DNA of 64,000 bases from Purshia tridentata (Eukaryota; Streptophyta; Magnoliopsida; Rosales; Rosaceae), in NCBI GenBank assembly GCA_003254885.1, contig QANT01008670.1, positions 30,159 through 94,158 on the forward strand, in the 5' to 3' direction. This document shows positions 46,902 through 59,974 of the stretch, piece by piece (within the stretch, counting starts at the first letter, position 1; every line of letters begins with the position of its first letter). The position numbers and the translations under genes are program-made. Below the pieces are notes generated by a model. That model was not told the origin of the DNA, did no database searches, and saw only the letters and a program-made list of their open reading frames with translations.

Positions 46902-47064
46902 TTAGAATTATAGAAGCAAATCACGTCACAAAAGAAGATTACAGGAGAAGGAAAGAGCAGGAGAACGACAGAGCAAGGAACGAGAGAAGCAGGAAAGAGA
47001 AATAGACTAGAGTAAGATTGCAGTATTAACGATCTCAGGGGGTTATGTGGAGACTTAACAGAAG

Positions 47065-47314
47065 TCAGGATGGCTGTCGCACGCACTGCACAGAACACAG
47101 TGTAAAGTAAAATTAGAAGGCCATTTATACAAAACGAACCAGGAATTTCATGCACCAATAAACACATTGTAAAACTTACGTTAGAGTAAGCAGCAGATCT
47201 GAATTTCTTGATTCCACCGTGAGGCCTGACGTCTTCAATGCTGTAACCGAGAGGAGCTTCATAGAATAATGATTTACTACTACTAGAATCCTTTTCACCA
47301 CCTTTTGACTCCAT
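47065..47314 (-). CDS. Conserved small uORF of SAMDC (51 residues)
   Basis: Two exon pieces, 47180-47314 and 47065-47085, join at TCTAAC|GTAAGT and GTGCAG|TGCGTG. They encode a 51-residue peptide: MESKGGEKDSSSSKSLFYE..., then SIEDVRPHGGIKKFRSA and, after splicing, the ending CVRQPS. The C-terminal IEDVRPHGG and the RQPS/RKPS-type tail are the parts conserved across plants. In Arabidopsis and tobacco this peptide stalls ribosomes when polyamines are high and so represses the main frame. That the sixth-from-last codon onward is created only by splicing makes the repressive peptide depend on removal of this intron. Confidence 0.93.
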
Positions 47315-47322
47315 TAGCTCAT
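47314..47322 (-). CDS. Tiny uORF of SAMDC (Met-Ser-stop)
   Basis: The sequence ATGAGCTAATGG encodes Met-Ser-stop. The stop codon shares one base (47314) with the start of the small uORF. This one-base overlap is the conserved plant SAMDC arrangement. At low polyamine levels ribosomes are thought to translate the tiny frame and skip the small one, which relieves repression. Confidence 0.9.
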   Translation of the reverse strand: MS

Positions 47323-48328
47323 TCAATTTTGACTGCATGAAAGAATAACCAAGGCGTCAACACCCATAAACTTCACAAGTAATAATCTATGCAAATCTAG
47401 GCTAAGGAGATGTCTGACAATCAAATGGCATACAGTTGTTATGTACAACACCCCAAAAATATTAACAGCAAATAGTAACAAACCAGAAAGCCTTAGCATC
47501 TAATTAGAAGAAAAACCATAAATCCAAACATACAACTCCATAAAAAATTAATTAATAGAATTATGTATACAAACAAATCAGTGTTTCACACGTTGGAAAC
47601 AAGCATTATGATCTCTTGAACAGAGAAAATGGGGATTTATACATCTCATATACAGACCTGAGTTCTTTTCTTTTTCTAGTAATATGTAGCTAGACAAAGA
47701 AAAGAACTCAGGTGCAATTATACAATCAGTCCGCTTCAGGTGCAAACATTCGCACCTTTCACCGATTGATTGATTTCCTTCACTAATCAATTGGTGTTGC
47801 AGATGGTTCTGGTTTGTTGGCGTTTATGTATGGGTTTAACTCCAGAACTTTGGGCTCATTCTACACTTTTGAGAGGATGATATGAAATTTGGGGAAAATT
47901 GCTTAAAGTTCTAACTTAATCCTGAGGCGCTTTTTGTAAAAGTATAAAATAAAAATCATCAATTTTACAAAATCCAATAACAAAAACAGAACCATCAAGC
48001 AATAAAGACAACTATTTCTGGGTACCAAAAAAACAATTTCTTTCTTTCTGATAGAATCGAACCACTGAATAATAACCAAAGTAAAATCAAACTTACAATA
48101 TTTGAATAAAATTCAACCAAATCTACAATCCCCTTCAAGAATCCCCCTTCTTAATACTGCAGATCAAATCCTGTACAACAATACAAAACAAAGATCGAAA
48201 TTAGCGAAAATGCAAAATGGAATCAACAAAATCAATGAAACCAAAGGTGAACACGACGACCTCAAGATTCAAAGTTTGGGGGCGAGGACGAAGATGAAAA
48301 AAGAAAGGTAATGAAACCCTAATTATAC

Positions 48329-48446
48329 CTAGCGTGCGTCAAAAACCTAAAACCTGAGCCTCACGAAAAATAACGGTAGAAGAAAATTGGTTTGCTTCTT
48401 TCTTTTTCGTGAAGATGGAGAGCCAAGTGGAACGGTGTTTATATAG
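48329..48446 (-). promoter_or_regulatory. SAMDC core promoter and first leader exon
   Basis: CTATATAAAC (minus strand, about 48437-48446) is a likely TATA box, so transcription would begin near 48405. A noncoding first exon could run to a donor at 48329 (GCTAG|GTATAA) and join an acceptor at 47333/47332 (TTTCATGCAG|TCAAAA). That leaves a leader intron of about 1 kb and places the tiny uORF 10 bases into the second exon. Further up, CACGTGGC at 48731-48738 is an ABRE-type site. Transcript evidence is lacking. Confidence 0.55.
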
Positions 48447-48449
48447 GAG

Positions 48450-49937
48450 AAGAGAGGCGTGTTTGCCACGCGAATTGCGTTTAATTACGGTTCGTGTCAC
48501 GTCTTTATATCCGGTTGATCTGGATTTGCTCAAGCTCAACAACTCATAACCACCTGTATATTTCATTCTGACGATTCTACCCCTCCGTGTTTCTCCCGCA
48601 AGCACATGTTGTTCGCGGGTGTTTCACGGCGCATAAGGGTAGAACAGACCTTTTCTGTTGGAATAATGTCGACATCCCGACTCACGGTTTTTAAGGTAGA
48701 ATTGGGAGCGGAGGATTGGAAATAAGAATACACGTGGCAGCAGGATAAGAACGTGTGGATGAGTGATGAGTATTTATGGCATCAATTAAACGTATGGAGA
48801 GGGACCAGAGTCAGAGGGTGTGAGGTGGCTATTTTTGTCATTTATCATTTCTCGATCCTTTCCACGCTTCTTTTGCATGGATGCTAGGACGGCTGGACCA
48901 CATCTTAATATTCCTATCGTTTTATGTCAACTCAATTACTAATATAGTCTATGCTACTTGGACCACCCCACACCCTAAAAAAATATAATAATGTTGATGC
49001 CATTTTGAGTTTTTGTTCTAATTCCATGTATCACAAATGGAGAATCTCTCTTTTCTTATTTTTCCTTGGGGATTATGCATAACTTGGAAAGGGGTGTTTG
49101 GGGTTGGAGACTTGAGCAGTCATCACTTGAAGCGGAAGTCTTCGACTGACACCTACCCACCTAAAACCGTGACAACTCAAAAGCAGCCTTAATTTGATTC
49201 CTCTTCATGCAAAAGCACGGAATGCATGTCAATTGCCGTGATATTGTGGCTCAAGTAATGCAGTGCAGCTGTGTATTCTTCATCACTATTTGGTCTGAGT
49301 AAATACCACAAACTTGGATTTAACCTATAAATAGTAGGTTAGATGGTCATTTGAGATAATACATATACTATTCTTGTGTCCCGCGTATTGTCACTTTTGT
49401 TCACCTACATCCAAAATGTTATGAATTCACCATTATTCTATTTGCACATGTTTCCTCAACCTTGAAAAATTTGTCCCTAAGGATTGTAATCTCTCCATGA
49501 TTAGCAGCCAATTAACAAAGTCTAATTATTCATATTTAGTAGTCCAATTTTTCTACCAGGACATAAATCATATTCCCTTTCCATCATGAACAGCTACTCT
49601 GTATCCCACTAGCATGTAACATAAATCGTGAATCAAAGGACATCACAGAGAAATTCAAAAGAAAATCCCAGATTAGGTTGTTATTGGACTTGAGTTCTCA
49701 TATTTCAGAATTGGCAACTTTATCAACATATATATACATATATATTTCATATCTGAAATTTGAATTGTAACAGGAATAGCAGGGGAGCTCATAAACATTC
49801 AATTCAAGCAAGCAGCCATGGAACAAAGACAATAACATTGTCAATGCATTCTTTAGACTACAACTTCCATGTCCAAAGAATAAAGAATTATGAGTTGGCA
49901 ATTTGGCACAGCTCCCCTGTGGAGCACAAAGAACCCT
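48450..49937. other. Spacer: SAMDC promoter side and RabGAP 3' side
   Basis: About 1.5 kb without a supported gene. The left part should be SAMDC upstream control sequence, with one ABRE-like CACGTGGC at 48731-48738. The right part, below 49937, is probably RabGAP 3' untranslated region. I see no repeat of note. Confidence 0.5.
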
Positions 49938-52900
49938 TCATTCCAACTGCTGCTGCTCCTCTGTAGACTCAATGGCATTTTCATTCTTCTTTTGAATCTT
50001 GTCATACTCCTGCTTTGATTCCTCCAAACCCCTGGATACCTAGTGACCAACCAAAATACATGAATGATGAAACAAATAATGGCCTTTTCACTTCTCAACA
50101 TTGACAAAAGGCAAAAATTCTCAAGCAAAACAAATCAGGACTAATTCATCCGGTTTCTTTTAAAATGGTTATATAAGCTTTTAAGTTGTATTGCAGCATC
50201 AAAAGGCATCCAATGTTTTTAAGCATCAATTGTGCAGGAGAGAAACCTTGATTGAGTAAGCCAACGGAAGTAATGTATCTGGATCCATTGCATCACTTGG
50301 GAAGTTACGCAAAGCATGAATAAGTTTCTCAAAGGGTAATTTTACCTGTCAGAAAAGAAAAAACATCAATGAGCAGATATTATTCTAGTTATCAAATAGT
50401 GGAGCAGAAAGGAGTTCTGATATACTCACCAGGTCGTCATGGCAATACTTTAATAGGGCCAAACCAACTTTGAAAACTATTCTAACACCCTGAACATAAA
50501 AATATAGAATCAAATGTAGATTTTATTATTAGATTCCAATCCACAAATCGTACTTCTAAATAGAGATATCACACATTAAAAAGCACTAACCTCATAGAGA
50601 AAGACATCCCAAATTCGAAGAGCCAAATGGAATGGGAAAGAGTATGAGAAAACAGTTATGAACCACTGGCTTGCATACATGCTAGGATTTATCATTTCTT
50701 GGGTAAAATGCTCTCCCAGCTTTGGCAAGTGCTCCTTGACCAACTGGTCAAACTGAAAAAGGTATTGTTGTACCAGCGGCAACCCTACCTACATGACAAG
50801 CATAAACTAACAGTTCTCAGATCACTGAAGCCATTTTTCCTTTCCTCTTTTTATTATTATTTTTTTTCAGTGAAAAACAACAAATCAGGCTTTGACATAA
50901 TAAATGAAAAAACTAGGCATAAACCCAAGTAGATAAACACGAATGCAAACAAGCTACTCAAACCCCAAATAAATATGATTAAGAGGCATACAAAAGACAG
51001 CAAAAAAAACATCACAACACAATTCGACCCTGGAAATACTCAGAGTGCCCAATGAATAAAATAAGAAATCCTGAAATTGGCTAGAAGCCTAGAGCATAAA
51101 ATAATATAAATAAGAGAAAATGGGAGGCCCTTCACCCTAAAGCAGTGAGTTATAATTGTAAATACTTGTATGAATATTATGACTTGTTACATTGACAAAT
51201 GTTAATCCTTCTAGATATTCTTTTAACATAAGGGATACCTGATATAATCCTTCCATTGGCGCATGGACTGCTCCTTTGAGTAATGCAACTAATAACCAAA
51301 ATGCATCCTCCTCACTCATATATAGAAGCAAAAGACCAGCCAGAAACCCCATTCCCTGCATTCTTTTAACCATTTAAAATTATCCAGTGTCTAACATAAA
51401 CTAAGTACAAGAGTGAACATAAGAAGGTGCCAAACCTGAACATATCCAACATTTCTGTCAAATACAGAGTAAGCCTTCAGAACATTGTAAAGGGACCTTT
51501 GACCAGGACCATGTCTCTGTCGGAAGAAAACATGTGAAGGGAAGGTACGGGATATATCTCGAATTATGTCAAGCTCTGAAGCTGATGTCTCATAAATTAC
51601 TAATTGCTGCAACAACCAAACCACTGCTTAGTGTAATACTATGGGTGTGCATGCACAAATAAAAAGAGCATCAGATGAAAAATCAGTCAGGATGTGAAAA
51701 GAATAATCACAAAATAAGAAAGAGCATTGTAATTAAATTTGTCCAGCCACCACCCAGACCACATAATTATCCACTTTGTCTACTAAAGACTCAAATGGGA
51801 TATCTTCGAATTCAACTAATATGAACCCAGTAAGTTATATAGTACTCAAATTGAGTCATAAATTTCTTCACAATGCTAGTGGGGGGTTTGGCTCGTTAGT
51901 GCAAAAGGATAAGCTTGCCTGTACATAAGCCTAATGCTTGAACGTTGACTTTTGGCATTAACCTTCAGCCTTGGTCAACAAGAAACCATGTCAAAGACCG
52001 GCACCACCAACTTAGAACATCGAAAAATAGGAAAGATAACTTACTTAAGCAGGATCACTTGATCGAGTTGTTCTACAACCCTTACTAAGTTTTGACTAGA
52101 TTAGATATCCATGCAGTTTCAAGTAACACCACCAGGTACGCACCAAGGCAACAAGTTACCATAATCTAGATTAACAAACTTTATTTCCGAAAATAAATCT
52201 GATTATCCAACTGGAGCCCACTTAGAAAAAGGTTTAACATATGGTTGGGTTCAGAACCCATTTTAAAGATGAATCTGCATAATAAATTTTTCTTCACCAA
52301 AATTGCTTGTCAAACATCTGTAGATTGGCAAAGATTTTGGCAGGGGGTGGTCTTTATACTAAACTGCTAAGTATTCAGGTTTCCTTTAAAAGTCTTTAAA
52401 AAACAGAATTTCAATAGATTCTCCACCCCCACCTTTTCCAAATGGCTTTGAGGAAATTTGACTCACAAGAAGAAGCCACACATTATTTGTTTTGCATTTC
52501 AAAGTATTGACCATGTCATCCCTGTGAACCACCTGGTTTGGTACCCAGTCCCTTCTTTCATGATATTTAATAAAAGACTGAAGAGTATTAATCCTAGTTT
52601 CCAAAAAAGATGTTAACAAAGAGGAAGATCCTTTCCCTATGAACAACATATAAAATCATTGGATAAAAACACATCAGCAATCAATATAAGATATACCAAA
52701 CTTCATAAAATTAGAGAATGTGTCAAATTTGTTCATTATAAGAAACCAAAAATAATGTGTACCTCATAAACTCCAGGGTTCATCAGCAAAAGGTCCCGAC
52801 TTCCAGAGATCAACTGCCAAACCAGACCCCTTAAACAATCAGGAATTCCTTTCCTTATTCTCCTTTTAACAACATGAGGTTTTCTCCTACTATAATGTTT

Positions 52901-53319
52901 CCAATCACTCCCTCCTACCCCAATCATCCTCCTCCATTTTCTAACCCTCCTTTCCTCCCTGAAAATAGTGAATAGCCATCGTAAACAATCATGGAAATAT
53001 TTTAGTTAGCATGGATGAAATGTTAATTTGCTCAAGTCTCAGATTTATTAAAGCAAATTTCCTTACGGTTGAACATTAGAGCAGAAATTTTTTTAATGAT
53101 AAATAAAAAAGGAAAGGCTTACCTCTCTAATTCAAAGGCTGACCTGCTCTTGGTACTATCAGGACTAAGTTCCGGCTTTAAGAACCCAAATCTGTCCAAT
53201 CTCTGTTGGGGAACTGGACTACAATCAGGACTAAGTTCCTGCTTTAAGAACCCAAATCTGTCCAATCTCAGTGGAGGAACTGGACCTGGCTCACAGTCAT
53301 CTACTACTTCCTTTTCCAT
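49938..53319 (-). CDS. TBC-domain Rab GTPase-activating protein
   Basis: Eight exons in order: 53123-53319, 52763-52958, 51436-51606, 51239-51355, 50591-50788, 50430-50489, 50247-50345, 49938-50039. Borders are GT-AG and the phases give 379 residues. The TBC domain starts near residue 105 (RKGIPDCLRGLVWQL). Both catalytic fingers are present: I145xxD148xxR151 (IIRDISR) with the arginine finger, and Y186-V-Q188 (VGYVQGMGFLAG) with the glutamine finger. Further TBC blocks are EEDAFWLLVALL, FITVFSYSFPFHLALRIWDVFL and a short coiled tail (EESKQEYDKIQKKNE). It should speed GTP hydrolysis by a Rab in membrane traffic; which Rab is unknown. Size and layout resemble Arabidopsis PAM1 (At5g15930)/At3g02460. 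The N-terminus has a 22-residue tandem repeat (RLDRFGFLK.ELSPD). Confidence 0.88.
53161..53292 (-). repeat. 66-bp tandem repeat in RabGAP exon 1
   Basis: Two units of exactly 66 bp (53161-53226 and 53227-53292) encode two copies of RLDRFGFLK(P/Q)ELSPD plus a Pro-rich linker. The frame is kept because 66 is a multiple of three. The repeat lies before the TBC domain in a region expected to be disordered. Confidence 0.9.
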
Positions 53320-55051
53320 TCCCCTATAATAAAGAATCTCTTGCACGACACATTGTATATGAGACAACTTTGTTTCCCTTGACCAACTCCGTCGATTATG
53401 TAAACAGAAAATTCTGAAAGAGGTGAAAGCAAAGAAAAATGATACTGCTTGCAACCAAACCCACTCACAGAAACACTCAATTTATGAAAAAAAAAAAAAC
53501 AGCAGATCAGTGACAACTTGGAATTGCTGTCAAAATGATAATAAGACTTACAAATTACAAGATTATGAACGTATAGACTTAAAACGATCCATCAAAGCAT
53601 ATAGTAAACGCCTTTTATCAGTCAATGATTATGACACACAGGGCGATAGCTTTTAAAAATGATTAATACAGCTACCGAACCAAACAATGAATATGGACAA
53701 CAAATGGGAACTTAGGGGAAACTATCAAAACAAACGTAAGAAGATGCTCAAGAATAATACCACAATAGAAACAACAAGAACACAGCCCATCAAAAAAATT
53801 ACACACCATTGTTCCAAACTTATCATTCGACACATAATCCAAACACAACCAGATTCTCAACTTTCTCATTTGGAAAAACAAACACATATCCAGTAACAAG
53901 AAAATCAAACACAATATTCCATCTCCGAATTCACACAAAAAAAAAAAGGAAAAAAAGAGAATCAGATGGGAAAATTGGAACATCCATAACCTTTATGCAC
54001 CCATGGATTTCTCGATGAATTGAGAAAAAAAATAAATAATCCATAAGTGAAAATCATAGCTAAGGAAAGGAAGCTACGAAACCAACCTGGGTTTTAAGAA
54101 TTCAAGTCAGTGAATGATGGGTTTTTCTCTGTTTCGTCCTCTGATGTAATATGTGATTCAAAATTTATTTCTCAATTTTCGATCTTTCAATAAGATTCAG
54201 ACACAGGAGGGCCTAAGAATGGTAGTTGCTGCGCTCCAAAAAACCAAACGGAGCTTTACGCGTGTTTGTAGTGTCAAACTAAAGTGCATCATCCTTCCTC
54301 AGGACGAATGAATTTGGGGATATATTGGTGTCCCAACGTCAACAGTCTGCAACGCAGAACGGGACGCAGACGGCGTCGTTTCCCCTAAAATGTCGGAACG
54401 AATTGACAAATCCACCCCCCCAAAGTACCTGATGCTCCCGAAAGATGGCATTGGCAATTGGCATCGTTAAATAGTAAATACAGGGCAAACAACGACAACA
54501 GAACGCGTCGTTAGTTGCAGAAAAAGCGACATCAATCGTTCCGTCGTTCGTGGGCGGACGACTATCCGCAGGAAGAAAGCAAATTCAAGGGCTGGACTTG
54601 ACCACGAAGACCCAACATCGTATTAATGGCGGTTAGAAATTCTTACCATTTATCTAGTTGAAAGTGCACTTTTCTACAGAAGACGGTGAAGTTTCTCGCT
54701 TAACCATGTGGATATCGCTTCTTAAGCCTTGAGATATTTTCTCACTTCATAGCAAAGGTTTCTTCTTTCTTTCTTTTATTCCTCATTCATAGGCCCAAAC
54801 CCAAAAAGACAAGACCCATTGAACATGTTCCAATCCATCTTTCCAAACTCACTAGCTAACACTCTTCTTGCTCCTACAAGCTTTCCAGGGTTGGTGGTTG
54901 TGAGTAGTGAAGTGAAACAGCTCTAAGCCTCTAACAGGTTTGTTTTCTTATTCTGGTCTGGTTTCTGTATTAGTGTTGCAATGGTGCTCATACAGTTAGT
55001 GTGTGTTCTTATTCTATTTCAATAGATAAGTAGTTTTGTAGTAGGGGTGAC
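53320..55051. promoter_or_regulatory. Divergent promoter region, RabGAP / FTSHI3
   Basis: The start codons of the RabGAP (minus) and the FtsH-like gene (plus) lie 1.7 kb apart and point away from each other. Both leaders probably contain introns: a donor-like CCCAG|GTTGGT near 54085 on the minus strand, and AACAG|GTTTGT near 54937 with TTTCAATAG near 55024 on the plus strand. The core between about 54130 and 54900 would then serve both genes. CGTCG motifs are frequent at 54370-54560. No TATA box is obvious. Confidence 0.4.
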
Positions 55052-58000
55052 ATGGCTTGTTTTTCTGTTGTTTGCAATGCTGGGTTATTCCCTATCCCAA
55101 ACAAATTGGGAGTTCATGGTGAAAAGTCCAAGTCTTTAGTGAGATATAGAGGTGTTTGTTGTAATTCATTTGCTTTTCGTACTCTGGGATTTCATAAAGG
55201 TTGCAACTTTCAACATGGGTTGTTATGGAAAAGTGAGCTCAGGCCACTGAGTAATGGTAAAAGTGGAGTTCGATTACAGGGATTTGATAATTGGTGTAAA
55301 TTTAAACATGAGTTGCGTTGTTACAATAAAATTGAGCCACTGACGAATGCAAAGAGTGCGAATCAGCAGATCCATTTGGGAAAAAAGGGAAACAGTAAGT
55401 TGAGGAAGAGATTTTCATTAAGATTACGCCCGAGGTTGCGGCTATTAGCTATAAGGTTGAAAACAGTTTCAATCCGGTCAATACTAAATAATGTTGGGAC
55501 CTTCATGCGAAAGAATATAAGAAGAGTGACTCTTTTTTCTTCAATCTCTGTAGCATTGGGGGTGTGCTATCTGTTTTTGAAGTTAACAGCAGTGCCCTCT
55601 CCAAAAATTGTTCCGTATTCAGAATTGATTACAAGCCTTCAAAATGAGTCTGTTACGAAAGTTCTACTTGAAGAGGGATCTCGTCGGATATATTATAACA
55701 CAAACTCTGGCATTGCGGGGAATACTCATTTGTCTGATGAAGAATTACCAAGCATTGGAACTGAGAATATGGCCAATGAAGTCACAAGTGATAATTCACG
55801 ATCCGGTCAGGCACTGAATACGACTGTTTTGAAAAAATTATCTGTGTCTCAAGCTTCAACCCCTGACTGGCAGTATTCCACTAGAAAAATAGATCATGAT
55901 GAGAAATTCCTACTTAATTTAATGAGAGAGAAAGGAATTGCCTATAGCTCAGCTCCTCAATCAGTGTTGATGTCAATGAGGACTACGCTGATAACTATAA
56001 TATCTCTGTGGATTCCTTTGCTTCCATTGATGTGGCTTCTTTATCGTCAACTTTCTGCTGCTAATAGCCCAGCAAAAAAGCGGCGACCTGATAATCAGTT
56101 AGTTGGATTCGATGACGTTGAGGGAGTTGATGCTGCCAAATTGGAGCTTATGGAGGTAAACACCTCTTCTCTTGAATTAAATATTATTCTTTATTTATCT
56201 TTTGTTTATACTCTGTTGCATTGCTAGCTTGATTATGTAGTTGATAATGTGGTAACTTAGTTCTTTTTCATAGTACGGAACTGTGGATATCTTTCATTCT
56301 GTTGCTAAAATTATGTAATCTACAAAAGCTAGAAAGCACTAGGCTTCTGCATTTGGTGAAACAGGTTAGAAACACTAGGAAGATCAGAATCTATCCACTC
56401 TTAGGCAAAAAGGCAGAAGTTGAATCAAAGCCAGAAAATGTTACTTATGTTTGCTGTCGGAGTTTTTCTGATCTTGGAGAGCTTGAAACACTGGCATGAA
56501 TGAATTACATATTACTGATTGTTTGTGTATGTGGTTATGAATCAAGGTGACTGAATATATCTTCCGACTGCTTTTACAATTTTCTTCTTTTATTTTTTTG
56601 ACATAGTTCTTGTTTGTAGATAGTTTTATGCTTGCAAGGAGCTATTAACTACAGCAAACTAGGAGCAAAGTTACCTAGAGGTGTATTGCTGGTAGGTCCT
56701 CCAGGAACAGGGAAAACATTACTTGCCCGTGCAGTGGCTGGAGAAGCAGGTGTACCATTTTTCACTGTTTCTGCCAGTGAATTTGTGGAGATGTTCGTCG
56801 GACGAGGGGCAGCTCGCATTAGAGACCTATTTAATGTGGCAAGGAAAAATGCACCCTCAATCATATTCATTGACGAGATTGATGCGGTTGGAACAAAGCG
56901 TGGTAGAAGTTTCAATGATGAGCGTGACCAAACGCTGAATCAGGTAATTTTAGATTCAATTCTGTCCTTGTATCCTGAATTGTTCTCATCCATTAATATC
57001 GAAATTCATTATATTGTGATTGAATTTCAAATGTCTTCTGGAATTACTAATTTGTAATTTGATTTGTAGATCATTACTAAATATTTTCAAAATTACTGTA
57101 GTACATAAGAAAATTCTTTTGGTCAATCCTTTTTATTTTATTATTTATTGCACATTTAGCATATACTCTCACCTTCTATCTTCAATAAGTATTTCCTTTA
57201 ATGTCATTTTTTTTGTTTTTCTCAATTATCAGTTCTAAATATCAATCTGACACTCTTAGTTTAATTGTTTCTGTCCTTGTAGTTGCTGACAGAAATGGAT
57301 GGGTTTGAGTCGGACTCAAAAGTGATTGTTGTTGCAGCAACTAATCGGCCAGAAGTACTGGATCCTGCCCTTTGTAGGCCAGGTCGCTTCTCAAGAAAAG
57401 TAGTTGTAGGAGAACCAGATGAAGATGGAAGGAGAAAAATCTTGGCCGTCCATTTGAGGGGGGTTCCTTTGGAGGAAGACACTAATCTTATCTGCAATCT
57501 CATTGCTTCCCTGACCCCAGGTTTTGTGGGTGCTGATCTTGCAAACATTGTCAATGAAGCTGCTTTACTTGCTGCTCGTAGGGGTAGGTTGAACCTTTTG
57601 AAATATAGGGCATCAAAGTTATCACCCAGTTCTTGCTTTCTGAAAATGCATGTTGACCTTGCTTGGAAGATATGAAACTTCAATTTAATATTATGACTGA
57701 GTTCTATGCATTTTGTATTCTTTCTTCTTTCCTTTTTTTCTTTTTTGAGTCAAAGTATTAAGTTCTGGTTAAGTTCCATGAGAATCATTTAATCTGCATT
57801 GCCCCTCCCTGCCTCTTACACCTGCTCTGCCAGTGCCTAAACCCACCCCTCCTTTTTTCCTCTCTGTGCCTCTTTCATTTTATTTATTCCTTCTTACTCA
57901 ATAATACAATGTTTATGCTAAAGATACGTTTATAAGTGGTGACCAATAACTACATATTAACCTATTGCCTATGCAGGTGGTGAAACCGTGGCCAGAGAAG

Positions 58001-58176
58001 ATGTAATGGAAGCAATTGAAAGAGCAAAGTTTGGAATCAATGATAAGCAACTTAGGCCTAGTACTATAAGCAAGGAGCTTGGGAAACTGTTCCCATGGAT
58101 GCCTTCTATGATGGGAAAGAATAACGCAAGACAAGACGGATCACAAGGGCCACTAGGATATCAAGCTCTTAGCTGA
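55052..58176 (+). CDS. FTSHI3: Protease-less FtsH-like AAA protein (FTSHI3-like), chloroplast
   Basis: Four exons, 55052-56155, 56620-56943, 57283-57583 and 57977-58176, join in phase and encode 642 residues. The N-terminus is Ser/Lys/Arg-rich and looks like a plastid transit peptide. Two membrane spans follow near residues 160-182 ([16 protein letters not shown]) and 311-335 ([19 protein letters not shown]). The AAA module starts at [13 protein letters not shown]. It has Walker A GPPGTGKT (394-401), pore loop FVG (427-429), Walker B IIFIDEID (449-456), the second region of homology ([18 protein letters not shown]) and [22 protein letters not shown]. The chain ends after about 65 more residues (FPWMPSMM...GYQALS). 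The M41 peptidase domain with HEXXH is absent, so it cannot be an active protease. Arabidopsis FTSHI proteins are linked to plastid protein import and development; FTSHI3 has the same domain order and truncation. Confidence 0.9.
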
Positions 58177-59974
58177 GTATGTACTTTACATTTTAGTGGT
58201 AGTTACACGGTACAATATATTTGAGATTGTTGAATTTTTAATGAGAGAAATTTTGATTTATACTTGTCATAATTTGCTGAAGAGATATATATCTGGTGAA
58301 ATAATTGGAAATGGTTCATTTTTAGTATCCATATGAATGCTGCAATTAGCATCTAGATGTGTTTAGTCATTAGTGCCTCCTAGACTTTGGCTAACATGGT
58401 AAGGTGAATCGTCATCCATCAAAATTTTATTGACACCATCAAATTTATTCACCTTTTCTTATCTGCCCACTGAATGAGATCCTCATCCATGTTGTTTTTG
58501 AGCCTTCACATTGCCTATCCATTCTAGCTCGACTGGTCGTGTTGAAGGTCCAACAATAAGTAACAGTAATTAATAGTAGCTTGTTTCACAGTCTCTGGGG
58601 TCCCTTCATGCTTTCAAGAATCATCAGCTATCTTGGTCATATCCCCTTGTTCCTTTCCTCCATTTTTCATATACAAGGTTCAGTTGTAAGATTATTGCAT
58701 TTTTTAAGAGATGTTAGGAAGATTGTGTACCACCTCTCATCATACATGTGGTACCAAAATAGAAAGGTAGTACACAATGTGGTACCAAAATGTGGTCTCT
58801 CTTAGCATTATTGTTTCTTTAATGATGGTATCAAATCCTGTCAAGAAAATGTAATCTTAGGACCCTGGGATTCATTTTCATCCACAACTTTTTGTGGGAA
58901 AATCTTAAGATTCCACTTTCTTGTGGAGTTTGCAAGATTTATATTAGGTTAATTAACACTATTTTGTCCATGAAAATCTGGTTGAAAGTCATTTCCAGGT
59001 GGGATGTACTATGCAATCCTAGTCAGCATACATAAATACAATGAGAAAACCTATAGTTTCCCTGTTTAATATCATGTTTTGTGATTTTGACACCCACTAA
59101 TATGCCAACTAATATGCCAACTAAGTCATTGTTTTACGATTTTCTTGGTATCAAGTTGAGATGAAATGCAATGAAATGTCAAGATAGTGGACAGTACCGT
59201 ACCAGTTGTGGATAAAAAGGGAAACTAGCATGCATGCTTTAACATACAGATGACGTATTTGCTATTGTAGCTGTGCTTTATGGCTGTACTTTTTTATTGA
59301 CCCCTAACTATATTTCTATAATAATAATATTGGCTGATTTTGATGTTTGTTGCTACACAAGTCACCAACATCAACTTGTATGGTGGTTGAAGCATTGCAT
59401 GTGTTTATTTATTCCTATAGAATAAAGTATAATATCTTGGTGATTATTTATAGCATCATATACGAAGAGATTTGTCTTAGGATAGATCGAAATTGGACAC
59501 CCCACTGCATGCACATGCTGTCAACCAGTCCATACCAGTAATATGTTGACAACTGTAAGCCACCCCTAAATGTCTTTAATTGCAAACTTTCATTTTTGGG
59601 GATTTTGGATGTGTTTTAATATTTAGTCCAAGTAGACTCCTAGTCATTCAAACATCAGCAACACCGACTGAGTAAAGACTTTACGTATATCATTCAATAG
59701 GTGGTTCAGTAGTAGGTGTAATCTTGAAGCAACATGATTTTTTATTTTTTATTCTCTGCTGAAAAGGAGGAACATAAATGTTTGGATTCACCACCAAAGT
59801 ACCATGGAAGTAGGAAGTAAATTTGGACCCGTTTCCAGGAGTACAACCTAATGTAATGAGGACAACAGAGCCCAAATTTCTTATAAGCGAGCTACAATTT
59901 CAAATTATCCTATCTGTACAAAGTTGGTGGTGAATCACCAAAGCTTGGTGTTGAGCAAAGCCTTTATTTATGCT
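58177..59974. other. Convergent 3' spacer between FTSHI3 and ProDH
   Basis: About 1.8 kb between two gene 3' ends. No gene is supported; the frames at 58581 and 59347 show no domain. The stretch 59690-59974 is probably ProDH 3' untranslated region. A short repeat GTGGTACCAAAA lies at about 58749 and 58780. Confidence 0.55.

Noticed and set aside
46772-47338. 188-residue minus frame beginning MQSKLNELMESK
   Set aside because: It reads the real SAMDC small uORF and then runs through an intron. Splicing at TCTAAC|GTAAGT ends the true peptide in CVRQPS.
53672-54018. Open frames upstream of the RabGAP
   Set aside because: They lie in the probable leader intron and have low-complexity translations.
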